From Mxb001 sp049317345 (GTDB lineage: Bacteria > Actinomycetota > Actinomycetes > S36-B12), in NCBI GenBank assembly GCA_049317345.1, contig JBMOIL010000018.1, forward strand, positions 1-22,597: 22,597 nucleotides of DNA. Direction: 5' to 3'. Positions 1-7,175 of the stretch are shown in pieces. Numbering within the stretch: the stretch's first letter is position 1; each line of letters opens with the position of its first letter. A program made the translations under genes and the position numbers. The notes under the pieces were generated by a model. The model ran no database searches. It saw only the letters and a program-made list of their open reading frames with translations, and was not told the origin of the DNA.

Positions 1-350
1 TGCGCGGCACCAAGCGCGAGGACGTCGAGCGCGGCCAGGTCTGCTGCAAGCCGGGCTCGATCACCCCGCATACCGAGTTCGAGGCCCAGGTCTACATTCT
101 GAGCAAGGACGAGGGTGGCCGTCACACGCCGTTCTTCGACAACTACCGTCCGCAGTTCTACTTCCGGACCACGGACGTCACGGGCGTTGTGCACCTGCCC
201 GAGGGCAAGGACATGGTCATGCCCGGTGACAACACCGAGATGAAGGTTGATCTCATCCAGCCCATCGCCATGGAGGACGGCCTGCGCTTCGCGATTCGCG
301 AGGGCGGCCGCACCGTGGGCGCCGGGCGCGTCACCAAGATCCTGAAGTAG
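1..350 (+). CDS. tuf: Elongation factor Tu, C-terminal part (5' truncated)
   Basis: EF-Tu is the GTPase that delivers aminoacyl-tRNA to the ribosomal A site. The window starts inside the gene. The first whole codon is at 3 and about 115 residues remain, covering the end of domain 2 and all of domain 3. Diagnostic segments are RGTKREDVERGQ, SKDEGGRHTPFF, RPQFYFRTTDVTG, EMVMPGDN and the terminal GGRTVGAGRVTKILK. The pair Cys-Cys in GQVCCKPGS is unusual, since most EF-Tu proteins have aliphatic, Thr or Ala residues there. Its place just before rpsJ is the usual end of the str operon (rpsL-rpsG-fusA-tuf). Identification is secure; only the 5' end is missing. Confidence 0.97.
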   Translation, partial: RGTKREDVERGQVCCKPGSITPHTEFEAQVYILSKDEGGRHTPFFDNYRPQFYFRTTDVTGVVHLPEGKDMVMPGDNTEMKVDLIQPIAMEDGLRFAIREGGRTVGAGRVTKILK

Positions 351-358
351 TTGGGAGA

Positions 359-383
359 GGGGGAGGCGCTCGTCGCCTCCCCC
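359..383 (+). terminator. Perfect 10-bp hairpin between tuf and rpsJ
   Basis: The arms GGGGGAGGCG (359-368) and CGCCTCCCCC (374-383) are exact reverse complements around the 5-nt loop CTCGT, starting 9 nt after the tuf stop. No T-run follows, so this is either a U-tract-less terminator, a partial attenuator, or a 3'-end stabiliser. The remaining bases up to rpsJ contain no TAnnnT -10 element, which suggests rpsJ is reached at least partly by readthrough from tuf. Confidence 0.6.
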
Positions 384-441
384 GAACCCGACCCGCACGA
401 CCCAAGACAGACAGCGGCACGGACTCAAGAAGGAAGCCACC

Positions 442-750
442 ATGGCGGGACAGAAGATCCGGATCCGGCTCAAGGCCTACGACCACGAGATCATCGACTC
501 ATCGGCGCGCAAGATCGTCGATACGGTGACTCGCACGGGTGCGAAGGTCGCGGGACCGGTGCCGCTGCCGACCGAGAAGAACGTCTACTGCGTGATCCGG
601 TCGCCCCACAAGTACAAGGACAGTCGAGAGCACTTTGAGATGCGCACACACAAGCGCCTCATCGACATTCTCGACCCCACGCCCAAGACCGTCGACTCGC
701 TCATGCGCCTGGACCTTCCGGCCGGCGTCGACATCGAGATCAAGCTCTAG
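442..750 (+). CDS. rpsJ: 30S ribosomal protein S10 (NusE)
   Basis: S10 sits in the 30S head and, as NusE, pairs with NusB in antitermination and binds NusG to couple transcription to translation. The 102 residues match the usual length. The conserved signature HFEMRTHKRLIDI lies at about 64-76, and the long ribosome-inserting loop begins near AGPVPLPTEK (38-46). The ATG is preceded by AAGGAAG at good spacing. It is the first gene of the S10 operon here, 91 nt after tuf and 10 nt before the chosen rplC start. Nothing looks abnormal in the protein. Confidence 0.98.
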   Translation: MAGQKIRIRLKAYDHEIIDSSARKIVDTVTRTGAKVAGPVPLPTEKNVYCVIRSPHKYKDSREHFEMRTHKRLIDILDPTPKTVDSLMRLDLPAGVDIEIKL

Positions 751-760
751 GACTATGACG

Positions 761-1411
761 ATGGACAGCACAGTCAAGGGCGTGCTCGGGCAGAAGCTCG
801 GCATGACCCAGGTATGGGACGAGAACAACCGCGTCGTCCCTGTCACCGTGGTCAAGGCGGGCCCCTGCGTCGTGACGCAGGTGCGCACGCCTGACAACGA
901 CGGCTACTCGGCCGTGCAGCTGGGCTTCGGCGCTGTCGACCCGCGCCGGGTCAACAAGCCGGATGCCGGGCACTTCGCCAAGGCCGGTGTCGCTCCCCGA
1001 CGCCACCTCGTCGAGCTCCGCACCACCGATGCCTCCGAGTACACCCTCGGCCAGGAAGTCGGTGCCGATGCGTTCGCCGTGGGCGAGGTCGTCGACGTGA
1101 CGGCCACGACCAAGGGCAAGGGCTTCGCCGGCACGATGAAGCGCCATGGCTTCAGTGGCGTTGGCGCCTCCCACGGAGCGCACCGCAACCACCGCAAGCC
1201 CGGCTCGATCGGCGCCTGCGCCACGCCCGGCCGCGTCTTCAAGGGCATGCGCATGTCGGGCCGCATGGGCTCGGTGCGTCACACCACGCAGGGCCTCAAG
1301 GTCCATGCCGTGGATACCGAGCGTGGCCTTCTCCTCATCAAGGGCGCGATCCCCGGCCCCAAGGGCGGGCTCGTGCTCATCCGCACGACCTCGAAGGCGG
1401 TGTCGTCATGA
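761..1411 (+). CDS. rplC: 50S ribosomal protein L3
   Basis: L3 is a primary 23S rRNA-binding protein whose extended loop reaches toward the peptidyl-transferase centre. The product is 216 residues, starting VKGVLGQKLGMTQVW. The glycine- and histidine-rich extension FAGTMKRHGFSGVGASHG lies at about 122-139, followed by PGRVFKGMRMSGRMG. Two in-frame ATGs exist, at 755 and 761. I chose 761 because AGGA at 749-752 lies 8 nt upstream, while it would be only 2 nt from 755. The stop overlaps the rplD start as ATGA, so the two genes are probably translationally coupled. Confidence 0.96.
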   Translation: MDSTVKGVLGQKLGMTQVWDENNRVVPVTVVKAGPCVVTQVRTPDNDGYSAVQLGFGAVDPRRVNKPDAGHFAKAGVAPRRHLVELRTTDASEYTLGQEVGADAFAVGEVVDVTATTKGKGFAGTMKRHGFSGVGASHGAHRNHRKPGSIGACATPGRVFKGMRMSGRMGSVRHTTQGLKVHAVDTERGLLLIKGAIPGPKGGLVLIRTTSKAVSS

Positions 1412-2082
1412 GTTCTGTGAAGGTCCTCGTTCCCGGGGGCAAGGCGCAGGGCGATGTCGACCTCCCCGCGGAGATCTTCGACGTCCAGGTCAACGTGCCC
1501 CTCATCCACCAGGTAGTCGTGGCGCAGCTTGCTGCCGCCCGTCAGGGGACTCACGACACCAAGACCCGCGGTGAGGTGCGCGGCGGCGGCAAGAAGCCCT
1601 ACAAGCAGAAGGGCACCGGTCGTGCCCGCCAGGGCTCGACGCGCGCTCCTCAGTTCGTCGGAGGTGGCACGGTCCACGGTCCGTCACCTCGCTCCTACGA
1701 CCAGCGCACACCCAAGAAAATGAAGGCCGCCGCCCTGCGCGGTGCCCTGTCGGATCGCGCGCGTGAGGGTCGAGTGCACGTGGTGTCGTCCCTCGTTGCG
1801 GGAGATGAGCCCTCGACCAAGAATGCCCAAGCCTTCCTGCTCGAGGTCACCGAGCGCCCCAACCTCCTCGTTGTCGTCGCGCGTGACGACGTCGCCTCGT
1901 GGCTGAGCGTCCGCAACCTGCCCAACGTGCGCGTGGTTGCCCCCGATCAGCTCAACACCTACGACGTCCTCGTGGCCGATGACGTGATCTTCACGAAGGA
2001 CTCCTTCGACACCTTCGTCGCCGGGCCCGTCAAGGGCCGTGGCGCCAAGGCTGTCGCGACCGAATCGGAGGTGTCGGCATGA
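1408..2082 (+). CDS. rplD: 50S ribosomal protein L4
   Basis: L4 binds 23S domain I and sends a loop into the nascent-peptide exit tunnel. In E. coli it also represses the S10 operon. This is 224 residues. The tunnel loop is visible at about 53-100, with its basic tip GKKPYKQKGTGRAR at 61-74. That tip is intact, with no deletion of the kind linked to macrolide resistance. The start lies in an ATGA overlap with rplC and the stop in an ATGA overlap with rplW, giving a tightly coupled L3-L4-L23 block. I saw no E. coli-type S10 leader for L4 control upstream of rpsJ. Confidence 0.97.
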   Translation: MSSVKVLVPGGKAQGDVDLPAEIFDVQVNVPLIHQVVVAQLAAARQGTHDTKTRGEVRGGGKKPYKQKGTGRARQGSTRAPQFVGGGTVHGPSPRSYDQRTPKKMKAAALRGALSDRAREGRVHVVSSLVAGDEPSTKNAQAFLLEVTERPNLLVVVARDDVASWLSVRNLPNVRVVAPDQLNTYDVLVADDVIFTKDSFDTFVAGPVKGRGAKAVATESEVSA

Positions 2083-2378
2083 GGATCGCCGATCCGCGTG
2101 ACGTCCTGCTCGCTCCGGTCATTTCGGAGAAGAGCTACGGGCTTCTCGACGAGAACAAGTACACCTTCATCGTCGCCCCTCACGCCAACAAGACCCAGAT
2201 CAAGATCGCGGTCGAGCAGGTGTTCGGCGTGCGAGTGACGTCAGTCAACACGATGAACCGCGAGGGCAAGCGCATCCGCACGCGTCGCGGGTTCGGTCGT
2301 CGCGCTGCCACCAAGCGGGCCATCGTGTCCGTGGCGCAGGGCGATCGCATCGACATCTTCGGCGGACCGGTCAGCTAG
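2079..2378 (+). CDS. rplW: 50S ribosomal protein L23
   Basis: L23 lines the exit of the peptide tunnel and is the docking site for trigger factor and SRP. The 99 residues show the family's N-terminal block DVLLAPVISEKSYGLLD (8-24), then NKYTFIVAPHANKTQIKIAV, and the basic loop GKRIRTRRGFGRR (63-75) that contacts 23S rRNA. The ATG overlaps the rplD stop as ATGA. A 17-nt gap with a GAGGG Shine-Dalgarno separates it from rplB. Length and composition are normal for actinobacteria. Confidence 0.97.
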   Translation: MRIADPRDVLLAPVISEKSYGLLDENKYTFIVAPHANKTQIKIAVEQVFGVRVTSVNTMNREGKRIRTRRGFGRRAATKRAIVSVAQGDRIDIFGGPVS

Positions 2379-2395
2379 GGCGAGGGACGAACACC

Positions 2396-3232
2396 ATGGG
2401 AATCCGTAAGTTCAAGCCGACGACACCGGGTCGTCGTGGCGCGAGCGTGGCCGACTTCGTCGAGATCACTCGGTCCACGCCCGAGAAGTCGCTCGTCCGC
2501 CCGCTGCCCAACAAGGGCGGCCGCAATAACCAGGGACGCATCACGACGCGTCACCAGGGTGGCGGCCACAAGCGTGCTTACCGCGTCATCGACTTCCGCC
2601 GTGCGGACAAGGACGGCGTGCCCGCCAAGGTCGCTCACATCGAATACGACCCCAACCGCACGGCACGTATCGCACTGCTCCACTTCGCTGATGGGGAGAA
2701 GCGCTACATCCTGGCGCCCAACAAGCTCAACCAGGGCGACACCGTCGAGACGGGTCCGTCAGCAGACATCAAGCCCGGCAACAACCTCCCACTGCGCAAC
2801 ATCCCCGTCGGCACCGTGATCCACGCCGTGGAGATCCGCCCCGGTGGTGGAGCCAAGATCGCTCGCTCAGCCGGCGCCAGCGTGCAGCTCGTGGCCAAGG
2901 ACGGGCCGTACGCCCAGCTGCGCATGCCCTCCGGTGAGATCCGCAACGTCGACCTCCGCTCACGCGCGACGGTCGGCGAGGTGGGCAACGCCGAGCAGTC
3001 CAACATCAACTGGGGCAAGGCCGGGCGTATGCGCTGGAAGGGGCGTCGCCCCACCGTCCGCGGCGTGGCCATGAACCCTGTCGATCACCCGCACGGCGGT
3101 GGCGAGGGCAAGACCTCCGGTGGGCGCCACCCGGTCAACCCCAAGGGCAAGCCCGAGGGCCGCACCCGCAAGGCCAAGAAGCCGAGCGACAAGTTCATCG
3201 TCCGTCGACGCAAGACCGGCAAGAAGCGCTAG
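2396..3232 (+). CDS. rplB: 50S ribosomal protein L2
   Basis: L2 is needed for subunit association and supports peptidyl-transferase activity. The 278-residue product has the two RNA-binding lobes typical of the family and the C-terminal signature MNPVDHPHGGGEGKTSGG at about 226-243. His231 corresponds to the functionally important His229 of E. coli. A basic tail ending in RRRKTGKKR follows. The gene has the expected length and place between rplW and rpsS, with a 9-nt gap before rpsS. Confidence 0.98.
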   Translation: MGIRKFKPTTPGRRGASVADFVEITRSTPEKSLVRPLPNKGGRNNQGRITTRHQGGGHKRAYRVIDFRRADKDGVPAKVAHIEYDPNRTARIALLHFADGEKRYILAPNKLNQGDTVETGPSADIKPGNNLPLRNIPVGTVIHAVEIRPGGGAKIARSAGASVQLVAKDGPYAQLRMPSGEIRNVDLRSRATVGEVGNAEQSNINWGKAGRMRWKGRRPTVRGVAMNPVDHPHGGGEGKTSGGRHPVNPKGKPEGRTRKAKKPSDKFIVRRRKTGKKR

Positions 3233-3241
3233 GAGACGACT

Positions 3242-3523
3242 GTGCCCAGGAGCTTGAAGAAGGGTCCCTTCGTGGACGACCACCTGCTCAAGAAGGTGGA
3301 CGCCCAGAACGAGGCCAAGAGCCAGCAGGTCATCAAGACCTGGTCCCGCCGCTCGATGATCGTGCCCGCCATGCTCGGTCACACGATCGCCGTACACGAC
3401 GGACGCAAGCATGTTCCCGTCTTCGTCACGGAGAACATGGTCGGCCACAAGCTCGGCGAGTTTGCGCCCACGCGCACGTTCAAGGGCCACATCAAGGAAG
3501 ACCGGAAGGCCAAGCGCAAGTAG
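3242..3523 (+). CDS. rpsS: 30S ribosomal protein S19
   Basis: S19 binds the 16S head near the A site and contacts S13. The 93 residues start PRSLKKGPFVDDHLLKK and carry the signature TENMVGHKLGEFAPTRTF, followed by a Lys/Arg tail. Translation starts at GTG (3242), 9 nt after the rplB stop and behind AGGAG. It is followed by a 54-nt gap holding two CACGAGAG copies (3547-3554 and 3556-3563) and a GAGGCAAGGGG Shine-Dalgarno region for rplV. Confidence 0.97.
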   Translation: MPRSLKKGPFVDDHLLKKVDAQNEAKSQQVIKTWSRRSMIVPAMLGHTIAVHDGRKHVPVFVTENMVGHKLGEFAPTRTFKGHIKEDRKAKRK

Positions 3524-3546
3524 CGCTGGCGCCGGCATAGGAAGAC

Positions 3547-3563
3547 CACGAGAGTCACGAGAG
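3547..3563 (+). repeat. Short tandem repeat CACGAGAG x2 before rplV
   Basis: Two identical 8-mers with one base between them lie in the rpsS-rplV gap, just upstream of the rplV ribosome binding site. They may be only a purine-rich leader sequence. No function is inferred. Confidence 0.5.
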
Positions 3564-3577
3564 GCAAGGGGAAAGCG

Positions 3578-4132
3578 ATGGAAGCCAGGGCCCAGGCGCG
3601 GTTTGTCCGTGTCACGCCCATGAAGGCGCGCCGTGTGGTGGACCTCATTCGAGGCCTGCCTGCGGCTGACGCCCAGGCGGTGCTGCGCTTCGCTCCGCAG
3701 GATGCGAGCGATCCGGTGGGGAAGGTGCTCGACAGCGCCATTGCCAACGCCACCAACAACCACAACCTCGACCCCGCATCCCTCGTGGTCGCTGAGGCGT
3801 ATGTCGATGAGGGCCCGACCATGCGTCGCTTCCGTCCTCGCGCGCAGGGACGTGCCTTCCGGATCCGCAAGCGGACCAGCCACATCACGGTTGTCCTCGA
3901 GACCCTCGATGCTGCTGCGCCCGTGAAGACTCCGGCCAAGAAGTCGACCTCGGCCAAGACAGCCCCTAAGGCGGCTCCCAAGGCAACCGATAAGGCGCCG
4001 GCCAAGAAGGCCGCTGACAAGCCCAAGGCGTCGGAAGAGCCGAAGGCCACCGAAGAGAAGGCCCCGGCAAAGAAGGCGGCAGCCAAGAAGGCTCCCGCAA
4101 AGAAGGCTGCGGCCACGGAAGAGGAGAGCTGA
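3578..4132 (+). CDS. rplV: 50S ribosomal protein L22 with Lys/Ala-rich C-terminal tail
   Basis: L22 contacts all 23S domains, and its beta-hairpin lines the exit tunnel. Residues 1-110 are the normal fold, with FVRVTPMKARRVVDLIRG at 9-26 and the hairpin region RRFRPRAQGRAFRIRKRTSH at about 83-102. Residues 111-184 form an added low-complexity tail of repeated KKA/APAKKA units mixed with EEPK, ending EEES, which resembles histone H1-like tails. Comparable L22 tails occur in mycobacteria. The tail is in frame without interruption and the rpsC start follows its stop by one base, so it is genuine coding sequence. Confidence 0.97.
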   Translation: MEARAQARFVRVTPMKARRVVDLIRGLPAADAQAVLRFAPQDASDPVGKVLDSAIANATNNHNLDPASLVVAEAYVDEGPTMRRFRPRAQGRAFRIRKRTSHITVVLETLDAAAPVKTPAKKSTSAKTAPKAAPKATDKAPAKKAADKPKASEEPKATEEKAPAKKAAAKKAPAKKAAATEEES

Positions 4133-4133
4133 G

Positions 4134-4925
4134 ATGGGTCAGAAGGTCAACCCGCACGGCTTCCGACTCGGCATCACGACCGACTTCACCTCCCGGTGGT
4201 TCGCCGATAGCGCGAAGCCCGGGCAGCGCTACCGTGACTACGTCGAAGAGGACGTGGCCATCCGCAAGCTTCTCTCGCGCGGCATGGAGCGAGCCGGCAT
4301 CAGCAAGGTCGAGATCGAGCGCACGCGCGAGCGCGTCCGCGTCGACATCCATACCGCTCGCCCCGGAATCGTCATCGGCCGCCGCGGCGCTGAGGCCGAT
4401 CGCATCCGCGCAGACCTCGAGAAGCTCACGGGCAAGCAGGTGCAGCTCAACATCCTCGAGGTGAAGAACCCCGAGATGGATGCACAGCTTGTCGCCCAGG
4501 GCATCGCCGAGCAGCTCTCGAGCCGCGTCTCCTTCCGTCGTGCCATGCGCAAGGGCATGCAGAGCACCATGAAGGCAGGCGCCAAGGGCATCCGCGTGCA
4601 GGTCTCCGGTCGCCTTGGCGGCGCTGAGATGAGCCGTACCGAGTTCTACCGCGAGGGTCGCGTGCCTCTGCACACCCTGCGCGCGGACATCGACTACGGC
4701 TTCTACGAGGCCCGCACCACCTTCGGTCGCATCGGCGTCAAGGTCTGGATCTACAAGGGTGATGCACCCACGAGCCGCGCCGAGCGCGAGGCGGTCGCTG
4801 CGGCTGCTCGCCTGGGCAAGCGCCCGGAGCGTCCCCGCCGTGGACTCCGCCGCGAGGACGAGGCGCTCGAGACCGCCTCCGTGGCTGCCGTCGAGGCTCC
4901 CGCACCGACAGAAGGCGAGGTCTGA
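4134..4925 (+). CDS. rpsC: 30S ribosomal protein S3
   Basis: S3 forms part of the mRNA entry tunnel and contributes to mRNA unwinding. The 263 residues start GQKVNPHGFRLG. A type II KH domain shows its GxxG-type loop as IGRRGAEADRI at about 81-91, followed by KLTGKQVQLNI. The C-terminal domain includes GRLGGAEMSR and ends in a variable tail of about 40 residues rich in Arg, Glu and Ala. The ATG begins one base after the rplV stop. The purine run GGAAGAGGAGAG serves as Shine-Dalgarno and lies inside the end of rplV. Confidence 0.98.
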   Translation: MGQKVNPHGFRLGITTDFTSRWFADSAKPGQRYRDYVEEDVAIRKLLSRGMERAGISKVEIERTRERVRVDIHTARPGIVIGRRGAEADRIRADLEKLTGKQVQLNILEVKNPEMDAQLVAQGIAEQLSSRVSFRRAMRKGMQSTMKAGAKGIRVQVSGRLGGAEMSRTEFYREGRVPLHTLRADIDYGFYEARTTFGRIGVKVWIYKGDAPTSRAEREAVAAAARLGKRPERPRRGLRREDEALETASVAAVEAPAPTEGEV

Positions 4926-4927
4926 TC

Positions 4928-5350
4928 ATGCTGATCCCGCGCAAGGTCAAGCACCGCAAGCAGCACCACCCGAAGCGCACCGGCGCCGCCAAGGGCGGCA
5001 CCGAGGTGACCTTTGGCACGTATGGGCTGCAGGCGCTCGAGCCGGCGTATGTCACCAACCGCCAGATCGAGTCCGCTCGTATTGCCATCACGCGGCACAT
5101 CCGCCGTGGTGGCAAGGTGTGGATCAATATCTACCCCGACCGTCCCCTCACCAAGAAGCCCGCAGAGACCCGCATGGGCTCCGGCAAGGGCTCGCCCGAG
5201 TGGTGGGTGGCCAACGTCAAGCCCGGACGCGTGATGTTCGAGCTGTCCTACCCCAATGAGAAGACCGCCATCGCGGCACTGACGAGGGCTATGCACAAGT
5301 TGCCCATGAAGTGCCGCATCGTGCGTCGCGACGAGATTGCGGAGGTCTGA
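4928..5350 (+). CDS. rplP: 50S ribosomal protein L16
   Basis: L16 organises the A-site architecture of the 50S subunit and is a site of evernimicin/avilamycin resistance mutations in other bacteria. The 140 residues begin MLIPRKVKHRKQHHP and contain GTYGLQALEPAYVTNRQIES, ARIAITRHIRRGGKVWI and RMGSGKGSPEWWVA. The conserved basic loop is intact. The start follows the rpsC stop by 2 nt and the stop shares its final A with the ATG of rpmC (TGATG), so reinitiation is likely. Confidence 0.98.
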   Translation: MLIPRKVKHRKQHHPKRTGAAKGGTEVTFGTYGLQALEPAYVTNRQIESARIAITRHIRRGGKVWINIYPDRPLTKKPAETRMGSGKGSPEWWVANVKPGRVMFELSYPNEKTAIAALTRAMHKLPMKCRIVRRDEIAEV

Positions 5351-5586
5351 TGGCTGCCGGCACATCACCCCAGGAGTTCCGTGGTCTGACCGACGAGGAG
5401 CTCGTCACGCGTCTGCGTGAGTCCAAGGAGGAGCTGTTCAACCTCCGCTTCCAGGGCGCAACGGGCCAGCTTGAGAACCACGGCCGACTTCGTGCGGTGC
5501 GCAAGGACATCGCGCGCCTCTACACCGTGATGCGCGAGCGTGAGCTCGGCATCACACCCGTCGAGCACGTGGGCGGTGCGGCATGA
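5350..5586 (+). CDS. rpmC: 50S ribosomal protein L29
   Basis: L29 lies next to L23 at the tunnel exit. The 78-residue product has the two-helix hairpin typical of the family: FRGLTDEELVTRLRESKEEL, then LFNLRFQGATGQLENHGRL and RAVRKDIARLYTVMRERELG. The start is the ATG in the TGATG overlap with rplP. Upstream in-frame codons exist but lie inside rplP and are not conserved. A tail of about 11 residues (ITPVEHVGGAA) exceeds the minimal fold. The stop overlaps rpsQ as ATGA. Confidence 0.96.
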   Translation: MAAGTSPQEFRGLTDEELVTRLRESKEELFNLRFQGATGQLENHGRLRAVRKDIARLYTVMRERELGITPVEHVGGAA

Positions 5587-5864
5587 CCGACGAGAAGGTG
5601 AACGTGAGCTCAGAACGCAGTGCACGCAAGGTCCGCGAGGGTCTCGTAGTGAGCGACAAGATGGACAAGACCATCGTCGTCGCTGTCGAGGACCGCTTCA
5701 AGCATCCGCTCTACGGCAAGGTAGTCCGCCGCACGAGCAAGCTCAAGGCGCACGACGAGCAGAACTCCTGTGGCATCGGCGATCGCGTGCTGCTCATGGA
5801 GACCAAGCCGCTGTCGGCGACCAAGCGCTGGCGCGTCGTCGAGATCCTCGAGAAGGCGAAGTAG
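5583..5864 (+). CDS. rpsQ: 30S ribosomal protein S17
   Basis: S17 is a primary binder of the 16S 5' domain with an OB fold. The 93 residues include a short polar N-terminal stretch, then GLVVSDKMDKTIVVAVEDR, KHPLYGKVVRRTSKLKAHDE and GIGDRVLLMETKPLSATKRW, which are the standard S17 blocks. The start is in an ATGA overlap with rpmC. It closes the S10 operon, and rplN follows after only 10 nt, so the S10 and spc units appear fused. Confidence 0.97.
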   Translation: MTDEKVNVSSERSARKVREGLVVSDKMDKTIVVAVEDRFKHPLYGKVVRRTSKLKAHDEQNSCGIGDRVLLMETKPLSATKRWRVVEILEKAK

Positions 5865-5874
5865 GGGAGACGAC

Positions 5875-6243
5875 GTGATTCAGCAAGAGTCCCGACTCAA
5901 GGTCGCCGACAACACGGGTGCCAAGGAACTGCTGTGCATCCGTGTCCTCGGTGGATCCGGACGCCGCTACGCCGGCATTGGCGACATCATCGTTGCGACG
6001 GTGAAGGACGCCATCCCGGGCGGCGGCGTCAAGAAGGGCGAGGTGGTCAAGGCCGTCATCGTCCGCACGCGCAAGGAGAACCGTCGTCCCGATGGCTCCT
6101 ACATTCGCTTCGACGAGAACGCGGCGGTCATCCTCAAGGGTGACGGCGAGCCCCGCGGGACCCGCATCTTCGGTCCGGTCGGGCGCGAACTCCGCGAGAA
6201 GCGCTTCATGAAGATCATCTCTCTGGCACCGGAGGTGCTCTGA
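5875..6243 (+). CDS. rplN: 50S ribosomal protein L14
   Basis: L14 forms part of bridge B8 between subunits and is the binding site of the silencing factor RsfS. The 122 residues are full length: MIQQESRLKVADNTGAKEL, then GIGDIIVATVKDAIPGG, VVRTRKE-type block VIVRTRKENRRPDGSYIRF and the C-terminal GPVGRELREKRFMKIISLA. The start is GTG at 5875, behind AGGGGAGA. It is the first gene of the spc-type block. No promoter-like sequence is visible in the 10-nt gap from rpsQ. Confidence 0.98.
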   Translation: MIQQESRLKVADNTGAKELLCIRVLGGSGRRYAGIGDIIVATVKDAIPGGGVKKGEVVKAVIVRTRKENRRPDGSYIRFDENAAVILKGDGEPRGTRIFGPVGRELREKRFMKIISLAPEVL

Positions 6244-6244
6244 C

Positions 6245-6607
6245 ATGGCTGGCCTCTTCGTTCGCAAGGGTGACCTCGTGCAGGTCATCAGCGGCAAGGA
6301 CCGCGGCATCACCGGGAAGGTCATCGAGGTTCTCCCCGAGTCCGACAAGGTGATCGTCGAAGGCGTCAACCGCATCAAGAAGCACACCAAGGTGGGCCAA
6401 AACAACCGCGGTGCCAAGACCGGCGGCATCATCACGACGGAGGCTCCGATCCACGTCTCCAACGTCATGGTCGTCGACCCCGAGGACAGCCGGCCCACAC
6501 GGGTCGGCTTCCGCAAGGAGAAGGTCGAGAAGCGCCGCGCTGACGGCAGCACCTATGAGGCGACGCGCAGCGTGCGCGTGTCGAAGCGAACCGGCAAGGA
6601 CCTGTGA
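6245..6607 (+). CDS. rplX: 50S ribosomal protein L24
   Basis: L24 starts 50S assembly by binding the 5' end of 23S rRNA. The KOW motif GDLVQVISGKDRGITGKV lies at about 9-26, followed by EGVNRIKKHTKVGQNNRGAK and the family's P/H-block ISTTEAPIHVSNV-like IITTEAPIHVSNVMVVDP. The 120 residues exceed the E. coli protein by about 16, with extra charged residues in the C-terminal half, as seen in other actinobacteria. It starts one base after the rplN stop. Confidence 0.97.
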   Translation: MAGLFVRKGDLVQVISGKDRGITGKVIEVLPESDKVIVEGVNRIKKHTKVGQNNRGAKTGGIITTEAPIHVSNVMVVDPEDSRPTRVGFRKEKVEKRRADGSTYEATRSVRVSKRTGKDL

Positions 6608-7173
6608 TGACCACCATGACCGAGCGCCAGATACCGCGACTGAAGTCGCGCTACCGCGAAGAGATCGTGCCCGTTCTGCGGGAGGAGTTCTCCTTCGAGA
6701 ACATCATGCAGGTGCCCCGTGTGACGAAGGTTGTCGTCAACATGGGCGTCGGCGAGGCAGCGCGTGACTCCAAGCTCATCGAAGGCGCGATCCGCGACCT
6801 CACGGAGATCACCGGCCAGCGGCCCCAGGTGACCAAGGCCCGTCAGTCGATCGCACAGTTCAAGCTGCGCGAGGGCATGCCCATCGGCGCTCACGTCACG
6901 CTGCGTGGCGACCGCATGTGGGAGTTCCTCGATCGCCTGCTGTCGGTCGCGCTGCCGCGCATCCGGGACTTCCGTGGGCTGTCCGGCAAGCAGTTCGATG
7001 GGCGCGGCAACTACACCTTCGGTCTCACGGAGCAGTCGATGTTCCACGAGATCGACCAGGACAAGATCGACCGCGTCCGCGGCATGGACATCACGGTCGT
7101 CACCACCGCCAAGAACGATGCGGAGGGGCGGGCCCTGCTTCGCCTCCTCGGCTTCCCCTTCAAGGAGAACTGA
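6607..7173 (+). CDS. rplE: 50S ribosomal protein L5
   Basis: L5 binds 5S rRNA and contacts the P-site tRNA and the 30S head. The product shows PRLKSRYREEIVPVLREEF, VPRVTKVVVNMGVGEA, the block RQSIAQFKLREGMPIG and DFRGLSGKQFDGRGNYTFG. Start codons are possible at 6604 (GTG), 6607 (ATG) and 6616 (ATG). I chose 6607 because AAGGA at 6596-6600 is 6 nt upstream, and because its A overlaps the rplX stop as TGATG. This gives 188 residues, which is normal. Confidence 0.95.
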   Translation: MTTMTERQIPRLKSRYREEIVPVLREEFSFENIMQVPRVTKVVVNMGVGEAARDSKLIEGAIRDLTEITGQRPQVTKARQSIAQFKLREGMPIGAHVTLRGDRMWEFLDRLLSVALPRIRDFRGLSGKQFDGRGNYTFGLTEQSMFHEIDQDKIDRVRGMDITVVTTAKNDAEGRALLRLLGFPFKEN

Positions 7174-7175
7174 CC

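Noticed and set aside
1561..1710. Possible macrolide-resistance change in L4
   Set aside because: The tunnel-loop tip GKKPYKQKGTGRAR matches the usual sequence with no insertion or deletion.
2960..3883. 307-codon - strand frame across rplB, rpsS and rplV
   Set aside because: Shadow frame for the same reason; it crosses three conserved genes.
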